From Chara braunii (lineage: Eukaryota; Streptophyta; Charophyceae; Charales; Characeae): 32,264 nucleotides of DNA. Under the pieces are notes generated by a model, which was not told the origin of the DNA, ran no database searches, and saw only the letters and a list, made by a program, of their open reading frames with translations. Positions 9,022 to 20,462 of the stretch are shown piece after piece. The DNA lies in contig BFEA01000036.1 in NCBI GenBank assembly GCA_003427395.1, forward strand, positions 3,675,613-3,707,876, written 5' to 3'. The number at the start of each line of letters is the position of its first letter. Positions within the stretch are counted from its first letter, which is position 1. The translations under genes were made by a program, and so were the position numbers.

Positions 9022-11443
9022 GAGGTGCAACTTCAGTCCCATACACTATCGCCTGACCTCATTTACCGTACCAAAGATAGGGCGTTGTCTGCCTGAGACA
9101 AGTCAGTACTGCCAAGTATATTAAGATCCGACATGCGTAACATCTGTTTGAAACTTCACTACATAAGAAGTCCTCGACATCTAGAGTACGGGTAGGGGGA
9201 ATGCGTAGGGTGTACTCAGTGAGAACCCTCTCGACATGGTTGAGATTCAGCCAGCCATGATAAGATGATTAAATCACTATTTTCTGAGCCGGGACAATCT
9301 AAGACTGAATGAGTAGACAGCCAATCCTCATCAAGTAAAAACTTAACAAGAATGTAAAAAACTTTTCTCAGCAATGCCCTTTTCTTCCCCATCCATTCAG
9401 GAGGGACATAACCACTAAAAATAATTAAGATTGCCACTGAGTCTCCTCGTACAGGCAGTCTCGTGCATTTAGTCCAATAGTGGACCAGGATACTCGAACA
9501 ACCGCCTGCATGCGGTGCCCTCAAACTTGCAAACACACACTGTTAAGCATAAATCAGTCTACGCGAGCACATGCATATTCACGTAAACTCATGCTCAACT
9601 AAACACAGGCCACAGAAGAATCCTTACGATTCACTAACAGGCGTTTGAGCAGATGTACACATGTACACAAACACATTCGAACACTCGTTTGTTCACGAAA
9701 AGAAGGGTGGACCAATTTCAATCAGTTGTTCTACGCGATTCGTAATTAGGCATATAGCACGAGAACAGTGCAACTCTTTAGAAATCACTAGCAATCAAGT
9801 AAACAACTCAGCGCGAATAGTACTTCCAAACAGCAGAACGTGGAACTGTGCCTATTTGCGGGAAAACCCCGCTCCCTCAATCTTACAGTCATTTAGATCA
9901 GCCGCTCCCATGTAGGACTTCCTCTAAGGCCGGTTGGCCTTTAGTCGCAGTTACAAGGCGCGGCCACTGATCACCCGTTTATGCAGCCTACAGCGAGGGC
10001 CAACCCCTTTCGCGTCACAACCTAACCAATCAGCACCAATTAACCAAACCAATTATCCCGTTCAAAAGAAAATTTAAACTAAAATAACTCTAAAGGAAAA
10101 GAAAACTACTCATATTAACCACCATCTTATCTGGGGGTTCTGCCGAGGCGTTGGTAAAGGTATGCTCTGAGGACCCGTGATAATGACATCAGTTAACCGC
10201 CTCACTGTCAGCAGCTAGCGGCGATGTCTCCTTCTTCCTCAGACGTCTTTCTTGATCCTCCATCTTAGGCCCTTAGGCGTCCTCTCCTGCTCGTGCAAAA
10301 AGAAGCCAGACCGAAGCAGTTAACGTCCTGTGGAAAACGAACTGGCCACCTAAGTAGGACTAGCAATGAGACGAGAGCTCCGTGATAACTGACAGCCTTC
10401 TACTAACTAGCTCGATCAATAGGTTCGCGTATATCAACAGGTTGAAGATGCTCAGATGACAAGACGCGCGGACACATTAACAAGCGCGTCTATCAGGTAC
10501 GTGATATCACCCTCAAGAAACAATCAACCCTTCTCCCCTTTGGCTTAGCGGCTACTATTCTCCCCCTTCATACCAGCCTGTTCTAAACACGGCCAGCGCC
10601 ACGGAAACTACTATCAGTCTTTTACGCGTTGGAAGGGTCGAGAGCCTTTCACAGCACGCCTCACCAGTTTGCACGACGAGAAAACAAGCTCACAGGTTAT
10701 GCCAATCATTTAACGAGAGGAGAGGAGGGGTGTAAAAGCCAGATAGAGAAGTGATGATGATGTCAGCTTCTGGTAGACTACTGATACGATTACCCGCGCT
10801 GGAACCGACTCGGCCTTTCACCAAACACATACTGGCCAGCTAGTAATTGCAGGCATTCACACAGACGAAAAACGGTCGATCTCTGCTCAAAACGCTGGAA
10901 GAACCACGATTAGCGCGCGACTAGAAGATCTCATGGTGACCCTTGTTATGCCTCACACAAGTACCCTCTCCCTTGATGACCACTACCCCTGCCTTTTCTG
11001 GCGGGACCTCTCTCTTGTCTTTTCCATCACTGCAGTGGGAGCCGAACATCAGGTAGCGTGCACGGATCAGTTGTCGTCAGCTTCTCCCACCCGTACGTGC
11101 GATCCTTTCTCCCGCGCCTTTTCTCTCTCTCGTTTACCCTCTCTGCCCACGTGTATTCGCCTCAAGAACCCGCTATCGCGTTTTGAAAAGAAAACTGACC
11201 CCTTGAAGACCTGCAGCGTTCGGTAGGCACTAGACGCCGCGAAAGAGCGCGGAAGCAGCAGTTGACATCAACCGCCTCTAGCAAGGTCGCGACCCGCTCG
11301 TTCACGCGGCCTCCTCCTCTCTCTCTCTCTCGATCTCCATGTGCCTCCTTGCCAACGCCCCGTAGCTCTCTCTCTCTCTCAGAGCGAACCCCGTTGACCT
11401 CTGGCCTCGCCACCTGTCGCACATGTTGCTCTCCCCCTCTGTT

Positions 11444-11980
11444 TCACACCCATTTCTTACCTTTTCCTGGTTTCCCTCCCGTCCCGTGGCCTCCAGTCCC
11501 GCGGCCCCTGGGAGTCAGCTGTCGTGAGCTCGCCTCGGGTCCCTTCTCCACTGGCTCCGCGGCTTGGTGGTGTTTCAGGATCTCTTCGGGCCTGTTCCAG
11601 GACCTGAGATCCGTTTCCCAGTCCGCCTCGCTCATCTCGCTTTCCCCACCTGAGTCTCTCTCGTTATGCCGTTCCTCCCTTGTCTCAGTCCCAGTTGACG
11701 ATTCGGTCTCGTGATAGATGACCGTCACCCTCAAGCCCACGGTCACCCCATCTCGCCTGCACCTCCATTCTGCCTTGTCGCGCGCTTCGGAAATGGCAGC
11801 CTGCAGCCTCTGGTCAGCTCGCATCTCCTCCTCTCTCCCCCCTTCAATGCAAACTTTCAGCCGGACTACCTCTCACCCATCATAGTTCAGGGGCGTCGTA
11901 ATCTGAGGGCCTTCCCCCGACACTGGAACCCAGCGCACACCATGCCGCCAACACCCCGGCCTATAGCCGTGTAGCGCCAT
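11444..11980 (-). pseudogene. Unknown 178-codon frame with an internal TGA
   Basis: The ATG at 11980-11978 (context GGCAATGGC) opens 'MALHGYRPGCWRHGVRWVPV'. Codon 36 is TGA (11875-11873), most simply a decayed CGA Arg codon. The same frame then runs to 11444, with a charged helix-like section ('MRADQRLQAAISEARDKAEW'), a Glu/Ser/Thr-rich middle and a Gly/Arg/Lys-rich basic tail. No family is recognised. The right copy at 29907-30443 has the same length and the same TGA. Differences between copies are concentrated in the 3' half and are mostly amino-acid-changing, which argues against present selection. A TATA box lies 157 bases upstream. It could be a non-autonomous element's Gag-like protein or an element-borne extra ORF. 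Confidence 0.45.
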
Positions 11981-12130
11981 TGCCACTCAGTATAGCCAGC
12001 CCCGCTTTGATAGACAGCACAACACTAGACCGTAGATCTCCTATAGCAGACCACTCTGCACCAGAACTCATAGTATAGACTGTATATCACCAGTCGACCT
12101 GCCATGGACAACATCTCAACTCCCTCTCCC

Positions 12131-12137
12131 TTTTATA
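12131..12137 (-). promoter_or_regulatory. TATA box for the minus-strand frame
   Basis: The minus strand reads GGCCTATAAAAGGGAGAGGG, a strong TATA consensus in a pyrimidine/purine-biased setting, 157 bases before the ATG at 11980. The same motif is kept at 30594-30600 in the duplicate. Confidence 0.55.
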
Positions 12138-13409
12138 GGCCTACCCTTTGCGTTCTGAACGAAGGACTCGGATTATTCCTTTTCAGACCTTACCAGTATT
12201 TCAGGAATTTTTACAGTTTTCAAAACAATTTGCAAATTAAAACCGAATAGCTTTAAGAGAAACACTCGTGACTATAACTCAATCGATCGATCACGAACTA
12301 GCCTCTCCCTTGACAGTTCCGGACCCTTGCAATATGACAACAGGTTCGGCACCACGGTCCCATAACGAGGAACCGATGATCGCACTTTCCCCCTTTTTAG
12401 TGCAACCTCGGTCTATCTCAGTTGGGTGTCCGTGTCCGATGGCAAGGAGCGGGCTTATGACCCTCCATGAAGGGGGTGATAGGCCTCCTACCAATGTGGC
12501 CACGGGTCACCCTCCTTTTGAGGTCCTGCCGCGCGATGTCAGATCGAAGCGCACCCACAGACTATATACGTGGGGTCGGCTTACTTAGGCTATGAGTCGC
12601 CGAGTTCGAAATACGAACCGTTGGCCTCCCCGTGAGATGACAGGCCGACAGGCGGGAAACTGGAAATAGGAAAAATTAATACTGATAATAATAATAATAA
12701 ATAATAATAGTAATAAGCGACAATCAATGCGGAACGAAAAGACGACGCTTCAAGTTTCCTTCGCGCTGCAGGCTTAGCCTAAATAGCGTTGCAAGTTCTC
12801 GCACAAGCCCAAAACCCGATTTTCATCCTTACCCCTTTTTCCTTCTTTTTCACAGTTCCCTTTTTCAGGCCCACTGCATCTGCCCTGCAGCACAACTACT
12901 GGGATCCTACCACGCAGTTCGAACGAGCAGGTCCGGCACAGGTGATATGCAAAGGGTCGGTGAGGCATAGACCATGAGACCGCAGTCGCAGACCAAAACC
13001 TGAATCGACGGCCTAACCCTGTACAGGGGTGCTTGGCGCACAGTTGAAAAGACTGAGCCAGTCTTCTCACCTCCGCGTCCCAGGGCGAGCCCGGCGGCTA
13101 CCACGGCCACAGACCGGTTGTGCTCTGCTGTACAGCAGGGCGCCGAGCCTGCGTGGACTTGGACCAATGGAAAGCGCTGCAGCGCACCTTTTTGCTACGC
13201 CAACAGGGTTGGTCCGTGCCGAGACACGTTGCAAGTACCAGGCCTACAGGGGTTCGAAAACCATCCAGCGAGCTGCGGGCCACAGAATGAAATATCGATG
13301 TCGGGCAGAGACTTTGGCACACAGAGGAGGGCCGGGATACCGCGCCCTCCGACATAATACCAAACCCCCACCCAGCGTACCCGCTAGGTCGAAACATTTT
13401 ACGTTTGAA

Positions 13410-13416
13410 TATAAAA
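13410..13416 (+). promoter_or_regulatory. TATA box upstream of the plus-strand RGG-type ORF
   Basis: TATAAAA lies 56 bases after the end of block B, followed by a T/C-rich leader (13430-13650) leading to the ORF at 13817. It is a likely core promoter by motif only. Confidence 0.5.
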
Positions 13417-13816
13417 CCTGCACAGTAGACAACTTTTTTATTACTTTCCATTCGAGCTTCGTTGTGGTACCCACACTGTGGCTTTGTGCTGTCAGTTTCC
13501 TGCCTTCCTCTTTAACGTTCACTTTTTTTTTTTCGTCCCTCTTCTCCCGCGCTCACCTATCTTTCTCCGCGCTTGCCATCCCTCTGCACTTACTCCCTTC
13601 CTCTGTGCTAGGTTTCTTTTCCCTGTGCTTATTTTTCTTCTGGCGCTCATCCTCTCTCTTACATAGTATACCGTAATCTCCCATAGTCGGCGCACACACG
13701 CTTTCAAAAATCATGTTCATCATCGTAAACCTCAATCACACAACCTTCTTGGTCATAGCTTTTAACGGTAAATTTTGTCCCTTATTTTCTCTTTTAACAG
13801 CAAACTCACGTGCATC

Positions 13817-14287
13817 ATGCCTGAGGCACGCCGCGGACAGGGTAGAGGTAGGGGAGGAAGAGGAGGGAAAGCAAAGGAAGAACCGCCAGCCAGGGCACGA
13901 CAGGATTATAGCTCAGAGGAGGAGGAAGATGAGGAGTCGCGAGGCTATGGCCGTTTAAGGCCACATCCCCGCTACCCATTAGGAGGGTGGTACGAGAGAA
14001 CTCCATCTCCCGACAGGATGGAGTTCCTTCGTAAGAAGTTCGACGCTCGTTATGGTACCCCGAATGTTTCTTCACCTCCTTACATCCCTAGGGCTCCCTC
14101 CACTCTTGCAGTAAGCAAAGCCATAGTGTCGGTTCCGCCCCCCTCTGTCCCATGTGCTGTCTCATCACCCCATCATCCCAGTCACTGCGTTCTCTTCAGC
14201 ATCTTCTTCCTTCTCTTTTTTTTCCAGCTCGAGCTCATGACTGTCTTTTATGTCTTATATAAGCGTGACTTTTTCTCAGCTTTCTGA
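13817..14287 (+). CDS. Arg/Gly-rich acidic ORF with a possible intron, unknown function
   Basis: The ATG at 13817 follows a consensus-like acceptor (TTTTCTCTTTTAACAG ending at 13800), so the 5' leader may be spliced. The protein begins 'MPEARRGQGRGRGGRGGKAK' (RGG-type, as in RNA-binding tails), then an acidic 'DYSSEEEEDEESRGYGR' segment and 'RYPLGGWYERTPSPDRMEFL', ending in a Pro/Ser-rich part. GTAAGC at 14111 and a long pyrimidine tract ending CCAG at 14227 fit an intron of 117 bases. Its removal would keep frame and give about 117 residues ending at the TGA 14285-14287; unspliced the frame is also open. It lies antisense to the surrounding retroelement. It may be an antisense accessory ORF, a captured host exon, or the start of another element. 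No family recognised. Confidence 0.5.
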   Translation: MPEARRGQGRGRGGRGGKAKEEPPARARQDYSSEEEEDEESRGYGRLRPHPRYPLGGWYERTPSPDRMEFLRKKFDARYGTPNVSSPPYIPRAPSTLAVSKAIVSVPPPSVPCAVSSPHHPSHCVLFSIFFLLFFFQLELMTVFYVLYKRDFFSAF

Positions 14288-14565
14288 GTTAGATTTCGGC
14301 TCACAAAATTTTATGTTCATTGTCCACTTCATAACATCCCAGGCTTGAGAGTTTGGCTTCCTTAAGGCCAGGGATGTAGGTTCCTCGTGAACCAGGCCGC
14401 TTGTCGGCCACCAAATAAAATTTTAAGAAGGATTTTATCTGCTTGTTTGACTTGTTTAACTGCTGATCTTTCACATGGAGGTTATCTTAGCTTCTTGATC
14501 AGGCATCTATGCCAGGGATGACCCCAGTAACGAGGGTACTCACTTTATCTGCCATGTTGGAAATA
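14288..14565. other. Spacer, no gene seen
   Basis: It contains an AATAAAATTTTAAG motif near 14413-14426 that could be a polyadenylation signal for the plus-strand ORF. Otherwise nothing convincing. Confidence 0.3.
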
Positions 14566-14745
14566 GGGCATACCAAACCCTCTTTTCTGTTCTCTGATCT
14601 GAGTCAGGCGTCTTCTCAGCTTCTCGAGCCCTTGATGGGGATACCAAACCCTTGTTTTCTTTCGCTGGTCTGAGTGAGGCGTCTCCTCAACTTCTCACAC
14701 AAAAGGGAGGGGATACCAAACCCTTTTTCTTTTTTCTGGTCTGGA
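14566..14745. repeat. 72-bp tandem repeat
   Basis: GGG(C/G)ATACCAAACCC starts units at 14566, 14638 and 14710 (last partial). Each is followed by a T-rich part, a TCTGGTCTGAGTGAGGCGTC-like part and a TCTTCTCAACTTCTC-like part. Such minisatellites are common in 3' regions of large plant Ty3-type elements. Confidence 0.85.
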
Positions 14746-16389
14746 AATTTCAAATAAGTATTTGCATACCTGCAAAATCAACAAGTCCCACAAACAACAA
14801 CCATGCCCCAGCAAGCAGACCCTCTGACAACCAGCAGTCAAGCATTAACAAATTAAAATAAAAAACCGATAAATAAATTAATAAATAATAAATAATAATT
14901 AATACATAACAACTCTTCATACTCAGGATTTATTGATTGCCTTGGTTTCGACCCACCACTGGCCAGGAACGTCAGACGTCCCGTTGGTCTGACATACCTC
15001 ATTCGGCCCGCCTCAGGCCAGGACTAGTCAGACCATTTGTCTTGACAGCCTCTTTGACCTGCCTCCAGGTCAGGACCAATCATACCCACTACTCGAGTAT
15101 GACAGCCCTTTGGCACTCTCGCCAGGACACCCAGACTATGGCGGGTCTGGTCACCCTATGACAGTAGAAGTCCCGTCAGTCTGACTGTCTCGAATCCGGA
15201 TTTGACCACTGCGGTAAGGGACCGGCTCACCTACCAGTTTTTGGCCAAGGGCGCTAGCTGCCCCGCCCAGATTTTTGAACGTGGGACCTGGTCTAACCAA
15301 AGTTCCAGGTTTTGGCGAACCTCACTGGATTGCATCCTCTGACTGCGGTAGGGTTCCAGCTGACCCCTTTCAGCCTCATGGGCCAGACTCCCGGAGTCTT
15401 AGCCTCAGCTGACTACAGAATTCGACACTCGCGTGGGGGACCTGATGACCCCACCAGATTGCAACCTACTGCGGTAAGGCTCTGGCTAGCCCCGACAATC
15501 AACAACATCTGAGATTAATGAAGATAACGGAAAGCACAGACAGTCAGACAAACATACAATTCCCCACAAGCAGACTGCCCATGCCCCCATAACAGGACAA
15601 ACACTTATCAAGAGACGTCCCTTCCGTCTCAAGAGACACTGAACAATAACATGCTAGCCAACACTAAGAGTTCGCAAGAGACCTCCCTTCCGCCTCAAGC
15701 AAAGAGCTTAGTGCTAGCCCCAGAGAGGTCCATTCCCTCAACTGGGATTTCCTTTCCCAAGAGACGTCCCGTCAGTCTCAAGAAAATACTGAAACTCTGA
15801 TCTCAGAGAGGTCCCTTCTTTCATCTGAGTGAAGACAGACCCTTAGCCAAGAAGCACGAAGTCCCTCTACTGACCACTCTTAGTCAAGTAAAACTGAACT
15901 TCTTTATGCCTGCCTTCATCTGAATCTCTTGAATGGACAGCTTAGTTCGAGACACGAAGTCCATCCGCTGATAACTTTCATTCAGACAAGACTGGACTTC
16001 TTTATGCCCATCATGCTTTCTCTTTATGATAAAAATAACACTGCTTTTATCATTTGATGTGCCACAGCCATAAGTTTCTTAGATCTTGACACTGTGTCAA
16101 TGCTCCCAGAACTGTACTCACAGTTACTCCCCACTCTTAGGATTTGACACTCATGGAACAACTGCAACGCTGCATCAAAGATATAGTCTCATTAACTTAG
16201 TTGCTTGCTGAAATAGATAATGAAATGACTTGCTGAAAGCTGGAATATTGAAACTGAGATGCTGAAACTGAAGTACTGAAACTGAAATGTTGAATTGACT
16301 ATGCAAGAATGATCATTGTCTGCTGATAACTGAGCCTCACAGTCTCAGTGTCTTACTGTACTCTTTCTCAGTCCTCTATGACTGTTCTC
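14746..16389. other. Repeat-rich 3' region of the element
   Basis: No coding frame is credible. It holds an A/T-only patch (14850-14905). Loosely repeated segments with GGCCAGGA...GTCAGAC words run from about 14950 to 15500. At about 15600-15860 there is a minisatellite built on AGAGACGTCCCTTCCGTCTC, where GAGACG/CGTCTC makes a 6-bp stem in each unit. A short CTGAAACTGAAGTA-type repeat lies at 16240-16295. It follows the end of pol on the element strand. Confidence 0.6.
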
Positions 16390-19230
16390 TTACTTGGATG
16401 GTTGACTTCTCTTTCCTCTCTTTGAAGTCACTGTAGGGATCAAGTCAGGGTCTCTGAAGATGAACTTACGAAGTCTTGACCCTGATACAATGTCATGAAC
16501 CCTGGATCCATCCATTTCTGAGATCTCATAAACCTTGTCATCTGCCTCTCCTCTGATTATGTAAGGACCAAGCCACCTAGCCTCTAACCTTTTAGTCCAT
16601 TGTGTTTCAAGGGAACTGTCAAACAGAAGGACAACATTTCCAATCTTCAATTTCTCTTTTCTTATATACCTTTTCTTGTTTCATCTTTCTTGATCTGATA
16701 GCCTGCTGGATGACATTCTCTCTGCTGCATCCATCACTGTATGATCAACTTCAGAAATCTGCCTCATTCTGATCTGAAGGAGTTCTAAGATAAAACAATC
16801 CCTGTCACTTTCCTGACTTGACCATGTTTTGACAATACTCTGAATAGGCAACGTAGCATAACGGCCATACCACAGTGTAAAAGGTGCATAACCAGTAGTT
16901 CTCTTGACTGTGATATTATCAGCATATACAGCAGTTCTTAACACCTTTGACCAGTTACTGAGTTTTCCTTCACACCACTTGGCCAATGAGTCTTTCAGAG
17001 TTTTGTGGCCTTTTTCCACAGGAGCATTCGCTTGAGGATGGTAAGTAGTCACATATCGAATTCTGACTCCCAATCTGAGTGTAATTCTTCTGACAACCTC
17101 ATTTCTGAATTCTGATCCTCTGTATGAGACAAATTCTCTGATAAAAGGATACCTGAGATAAACTTCCTCTATCCAATCAGCCACTTGTTCGGCTGTCTTC
17201 CTTTTCAGAGTTTTTGCCTCGATGTATCCAGAGAAATTATATTTCATGTTTAGTATGTATCTCATCCCACCTTTGCCTGGAGGCATAGTGATGAGATCCA
17301 GATGAACTCTACTGCCTGACTCTACCAGGATCGTAGGGAATAGGGGCTCAATCATCCTTGTGGTAGACCTCTTCTGACATAAGACACATGATTTACAGTG
17401 TCTCAAAATCATGCCTCCCATGCCAGACCAGAAGTAGAGTTCGATAGTCTTGGAGTAGGTAGCCTCAGCAGCCCTGTGGCCACCGGCAACCCCCTCATGT
17501 AGAGCATCGATTCTCTCTAACTGCCTCTCTTTACCACAGACCACTCTTAGTTGAGGTAAGCCTCCCTTACCATCCACAAAGAAATGTTCTCTTTTTAATC
17601 TGAATTTGTTTCTTAAATCCTTACAAAAATATTCTTTTAGCTGCTCCCTTTCCATCTTCCTGCCAATCTCTTGATAATTTTCATCATATTCTTCAGAAAA
17701 GAAAAATATCTTTTTTTCCTTCTTTTCACTCTCTTCTTCTTCCTTTGAACCTGAACTTTCTCCAATTTCATGAGCAGCCACTGCTGCAGCATTAACTCTT
17801 GCATACCAATCTCTTGGTTCATCATCTTCTTCTTTCCCAATAATCGATTCATAAACGTATGCACTTGGGATTTCTCCCCAACTGTTTCTCTCTTCAGGCC
17901 ACAGACTCCACTTGTAGGAGCATGGTGCCTCATAATCCTCATCATCTTTTTCATTAAGGAAATTATCAACATAGGCGGATTCTTCAATTGTTCCATTCAA
18001 GTTTTCTTCTTCTTCTCGCCACTCAATCCGGCTTAAGCCATCTGCTCTGTTCTTCTCAGTGGGGATCTTCTCCAGTTTAAAATCATATGTCCAGATGAAT
18101 GCGACCCATCTACTGACTGTTGGATCTACCTGTTGGTGCTTTCTAATGACACCAATCACAGCAGATGCATCAGTCCTCAGGATGAATCTCCTTCCTAGAA
18201 CGTAGTGCCTGAAGCACCTGAGGCTATGGATGATTGACAATAACTCTTTCCTAAATTGGGTGTAGTCTCTTTCAGTAGAATTGAGGGTTCTGCTCTCAAA
18301 TTTCAGAGGTCTTTCTCTCCCGTTTTCATCTTTCTGAATAAGCACTCCACCCAGAGTCACTGGTCCTCCATCGGCCTCAATGATGAACGGTCTTGTCTCC
18401 TCATCATCATAATAGGGTACTCCCAGTACTACACCACCGTCTCTTAGTTTTTCTTTCAATGTTTCTACTGCAACTTGTCTTTTATCATTTCATGCTAAGT
18501 TAGTCCCTTGTCTTATCATCTCTCTCAGAGGCTCTGCAAGGGCAGCAAAATGAGGAATAAAAATCCTCCAGAATCCATAGACTCCCAAGAAGCTTCTGAC
18601 ATCTGTCACTCTTTTGAGAGGCAGAGACCAGTTCAAGATTTTGTCTATCTTCTTGGGATCTGGGCTCCTACCCTTGGAGAAGCATCTGAAGCCCAAGATT
18701 ATCACTTCTGGTTGGAAGAGAAGGGACTTTGGCGCACTGGCGGTCAGATTATACTTTCGAAGTCTTTCTAGGACCATCTTTACTCCTTCAGCATGTTCCC
18801 AGACAAACTTTCTGACTCCCCATGCGACCAAAGTCTCATCCCTTACCAAGGGTCCTTTTACAGGATTATCATAAATGTAGGTACTGGTTATTTCAGGAGA
18901 AATATCCTGCATGACTTTGATCATATCCCTTTGAACCACTGCAACTCCGTTAGTCCAGCCCTGAGGTACCACACACATCTGAACAAGCCCCCTTGGTGTG
19001 TGCATGGCAGTCATGAGTCGGTTAGTGGGGTCAATAGGGAACTGATCATAGCCAGAGTACATGTCAACTAGAGAATAAATACATCGGCCAGCAAATGATT
19101 TAGCAAGGAGATCAAATTTAGGAAGACTACCTGCATCACGTACCGTTACAAAATTGAGCTTCTGAAGATTTTGTATCCATCTCAGCCCGCCCCCTGGTTT
19201 CCAGAAGCTTTCTCTATTAAGACTGCCACT
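16390..19230 (-). pseudogene. Ty3/gypsy pol: RT, RNase H, integrase
   Basis: One frame runs from about 19230 to 16390, broken by TGA at 18492-18490 and 16683-16681 (the first probably an old Trp). RT: 'WKPGGGLRWIQNLQKLN' and 'SLVDMYSGYDQF' (motif A Asp kept); motif C reads 'TYIYDNPVKGP', so the first Asp of the catalytic DD pair is Tyr (18873-18871). RNase H: 'FIIEADGGPVTLGGVLIQ', 'ERDYTQFRKELL', 'LRTDASA', 'NRADGLSR'. Integrase: an HHCC-type zinc region ('LHEGVAGGH'...'CKSCVLCQ'), first Asp in 'VHLDLITMP', second position 'FVSYRGSEF' with Tyr instead of Asp (17124-17122), Glu in 'APVEKGHKTL'. A C-terminal 'RWLGPYIIRG' segment precedes the TGA at 16390. It copied and inserted the element once, but cannot do so now. 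Family call very secure. Confidence 0.93.
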
Positions 19231-19277
19231 GTTTTTTTTTTCATCCTCTTGGGCTTATACTTTCTTTGACCCAGTGA

Positions 19278-20290
19278 CTATTTTCCTAAAAAAGGGTGAG
19301 TCGATGCAAATCTCAATTCCATATTTCCTCCCTTAGCAGTTTCCACAGCTTTCTTTAAGGCTTGAATTTGCCCGTCCTCATCCTCGAGTTTACCAATGGC
19401 TTTCATCATTTTCAAAACTTGATTGATTCTCACCGAAATCTTTTCTTTTGCTTCTCGTTTTCCTTCCTCTTTTAGTCTCCTAACTCTTTCAGCAAATTCC
19501 TTCCTCCTCGTCGAATTAGCAGATAGTTGATGCTTGAAATCATTTTTCGTACCGACTATAAAGGTCTGTTCTTGAGCTGTCTCTGGGTCCTGAGACTGAT
19601 CCAGGATGACCCCTAATGACTGAAAAATTGGACCGCCTCCATCCTATGCAAGAATGAAGTTCCCAAGATACAGTCATGATCCAGATCAGGTACTACAAAA
19701 CCTAGTAACTCCACAGTCATTGTCCCAACCTTGATAGGCAAATTGTCAATGAATCCCGCCACGAACAGCTCTCCTGCAATATTACTCAGTACATTTTGTG
19801 CAAGTCTGTCAATTGATAAATTACATGCTTCCATCGTTCTTTGTGAAAGAAGTATCATCTCTGCCCCAGAATTTACTAGGGCTAGAATCTTCACTTGATT
19901 GATGCGAATTGTAAGATGTCAACAACCCATGGTTGCATATCTCATCTTGCAACCTGCTAGTGATCTATTCACTTGGTTAGAAAATACTGACCCCAAATAA
20001 TTAACTTTCATTTTCTTCTTCTCAATCAACCTCTTCAATTCTTCCCTCAGTTTGGGTGCTAATGTTATTGTTTCCTTGAAAGACAGTGTTACTTTCGTTT
20101 CTTCCAGCATCTTAACAATTACATCAGAAATCACTATCTCATCATCCAGATCACTCTTGAGAATAAATTTTATCTTTCTTCCCTGTTCATTCTTTTCCCG
20201 TGAATGTTCCGGTTCAGGATCATCAAGCATGTCGATAAGTGACTCCTCAGCCTTCTTTCTTTTCTTTTCTTCTACCATTTGAGGTGTCAT
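19278..20290 (-). pseudogene. Gag-pol linker, aspartic protease and coiled-coil linker
   Basis: From 20290 a charged linker ('LIDMLDDPEPEHSRE', 'VKMLEETKVTLSF', 'LREELKRLIEKKK') leads, past an in-frame TGA at 19921-19919, into a retropepsin: 'ILALVNSGAEMILLS' and 'CILGTSFLHRME'. The active-site triad D-S/T-G reads N-S-G (codon 19873-19871, AAT for GAT), which should abolish cleavage. Near 19622 a frame change in a T5 run is needed to continue into 'IFQSLGVILDQSQD' and a Lys/Glu-rich helical linker ending at TAG 19280-19278. The RT frame resumes near 19230. In life this unit would mature Gag-Pol. Confidence 0.85.
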
Positions 20291-20462
20291 ACGGGTTTGG
20301 TGGTTCCTTACTTCACCAACCCTGACACTAGATCACCATGGAATGACATCATATTAGCCAGAAAAAGAGTCATTTCATTGGAAGAGGACTCTACTAATCC
20401 ATAGGGATTTGAAAAGTAGGGTTCCCTCCCAATGGAGAATCACTTGTTGATGTCTCACTAGG

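Larger units (their letters stand above)
9022..13354. repeat. Duplicated block B (left copy)
   Basis: Collinear with 27482-32035 with few small differences, apart from a 224-bp insertion or deletion at 13014/31478-31701. It is noncoding except for the minus-strand frame at 11444-11980. It contains CT-rich stretches (about 11100-11400), an AAT-rich microsatellite (about 12675-12716) and a small stem AAGGCC-GGTT-GGCCTT near 9927-9942. Both copies lie on the right of the start of an LTR, so I read the block as part of the element's 3' region. An independent older duplication is also possible. Confidence 0.85.

Noticed and set aside
9216-9536. 106-residue minus-strand frame (counterpart at 27676-27996)
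   Set aside because: Both copies are open, but substitutions are scattered over all codon positions and no motif is recognisable; kept as noncoding.
10933-11714. Ser/Leu-rich plus-strand frames in block B
   Set aside because: They are shadows of CT-rich DNA opposite the minus-strand frame at 11444-11980 and lack protein-like composition.
12291-13070. Two minus-strand frames sharing a 'PVVxLQG' string
   Set aside because: The shared string is short and the rest does not align; it may be chance or a tiny DNA repeat.
13029-13676. 215-residue plus-strand frame
   Set aside because: It runs across the end of block B (13354) and the TATA box, is not open in the duplicate, and its second half is a pyrimidine tract read as Phe/Leu/Ser.
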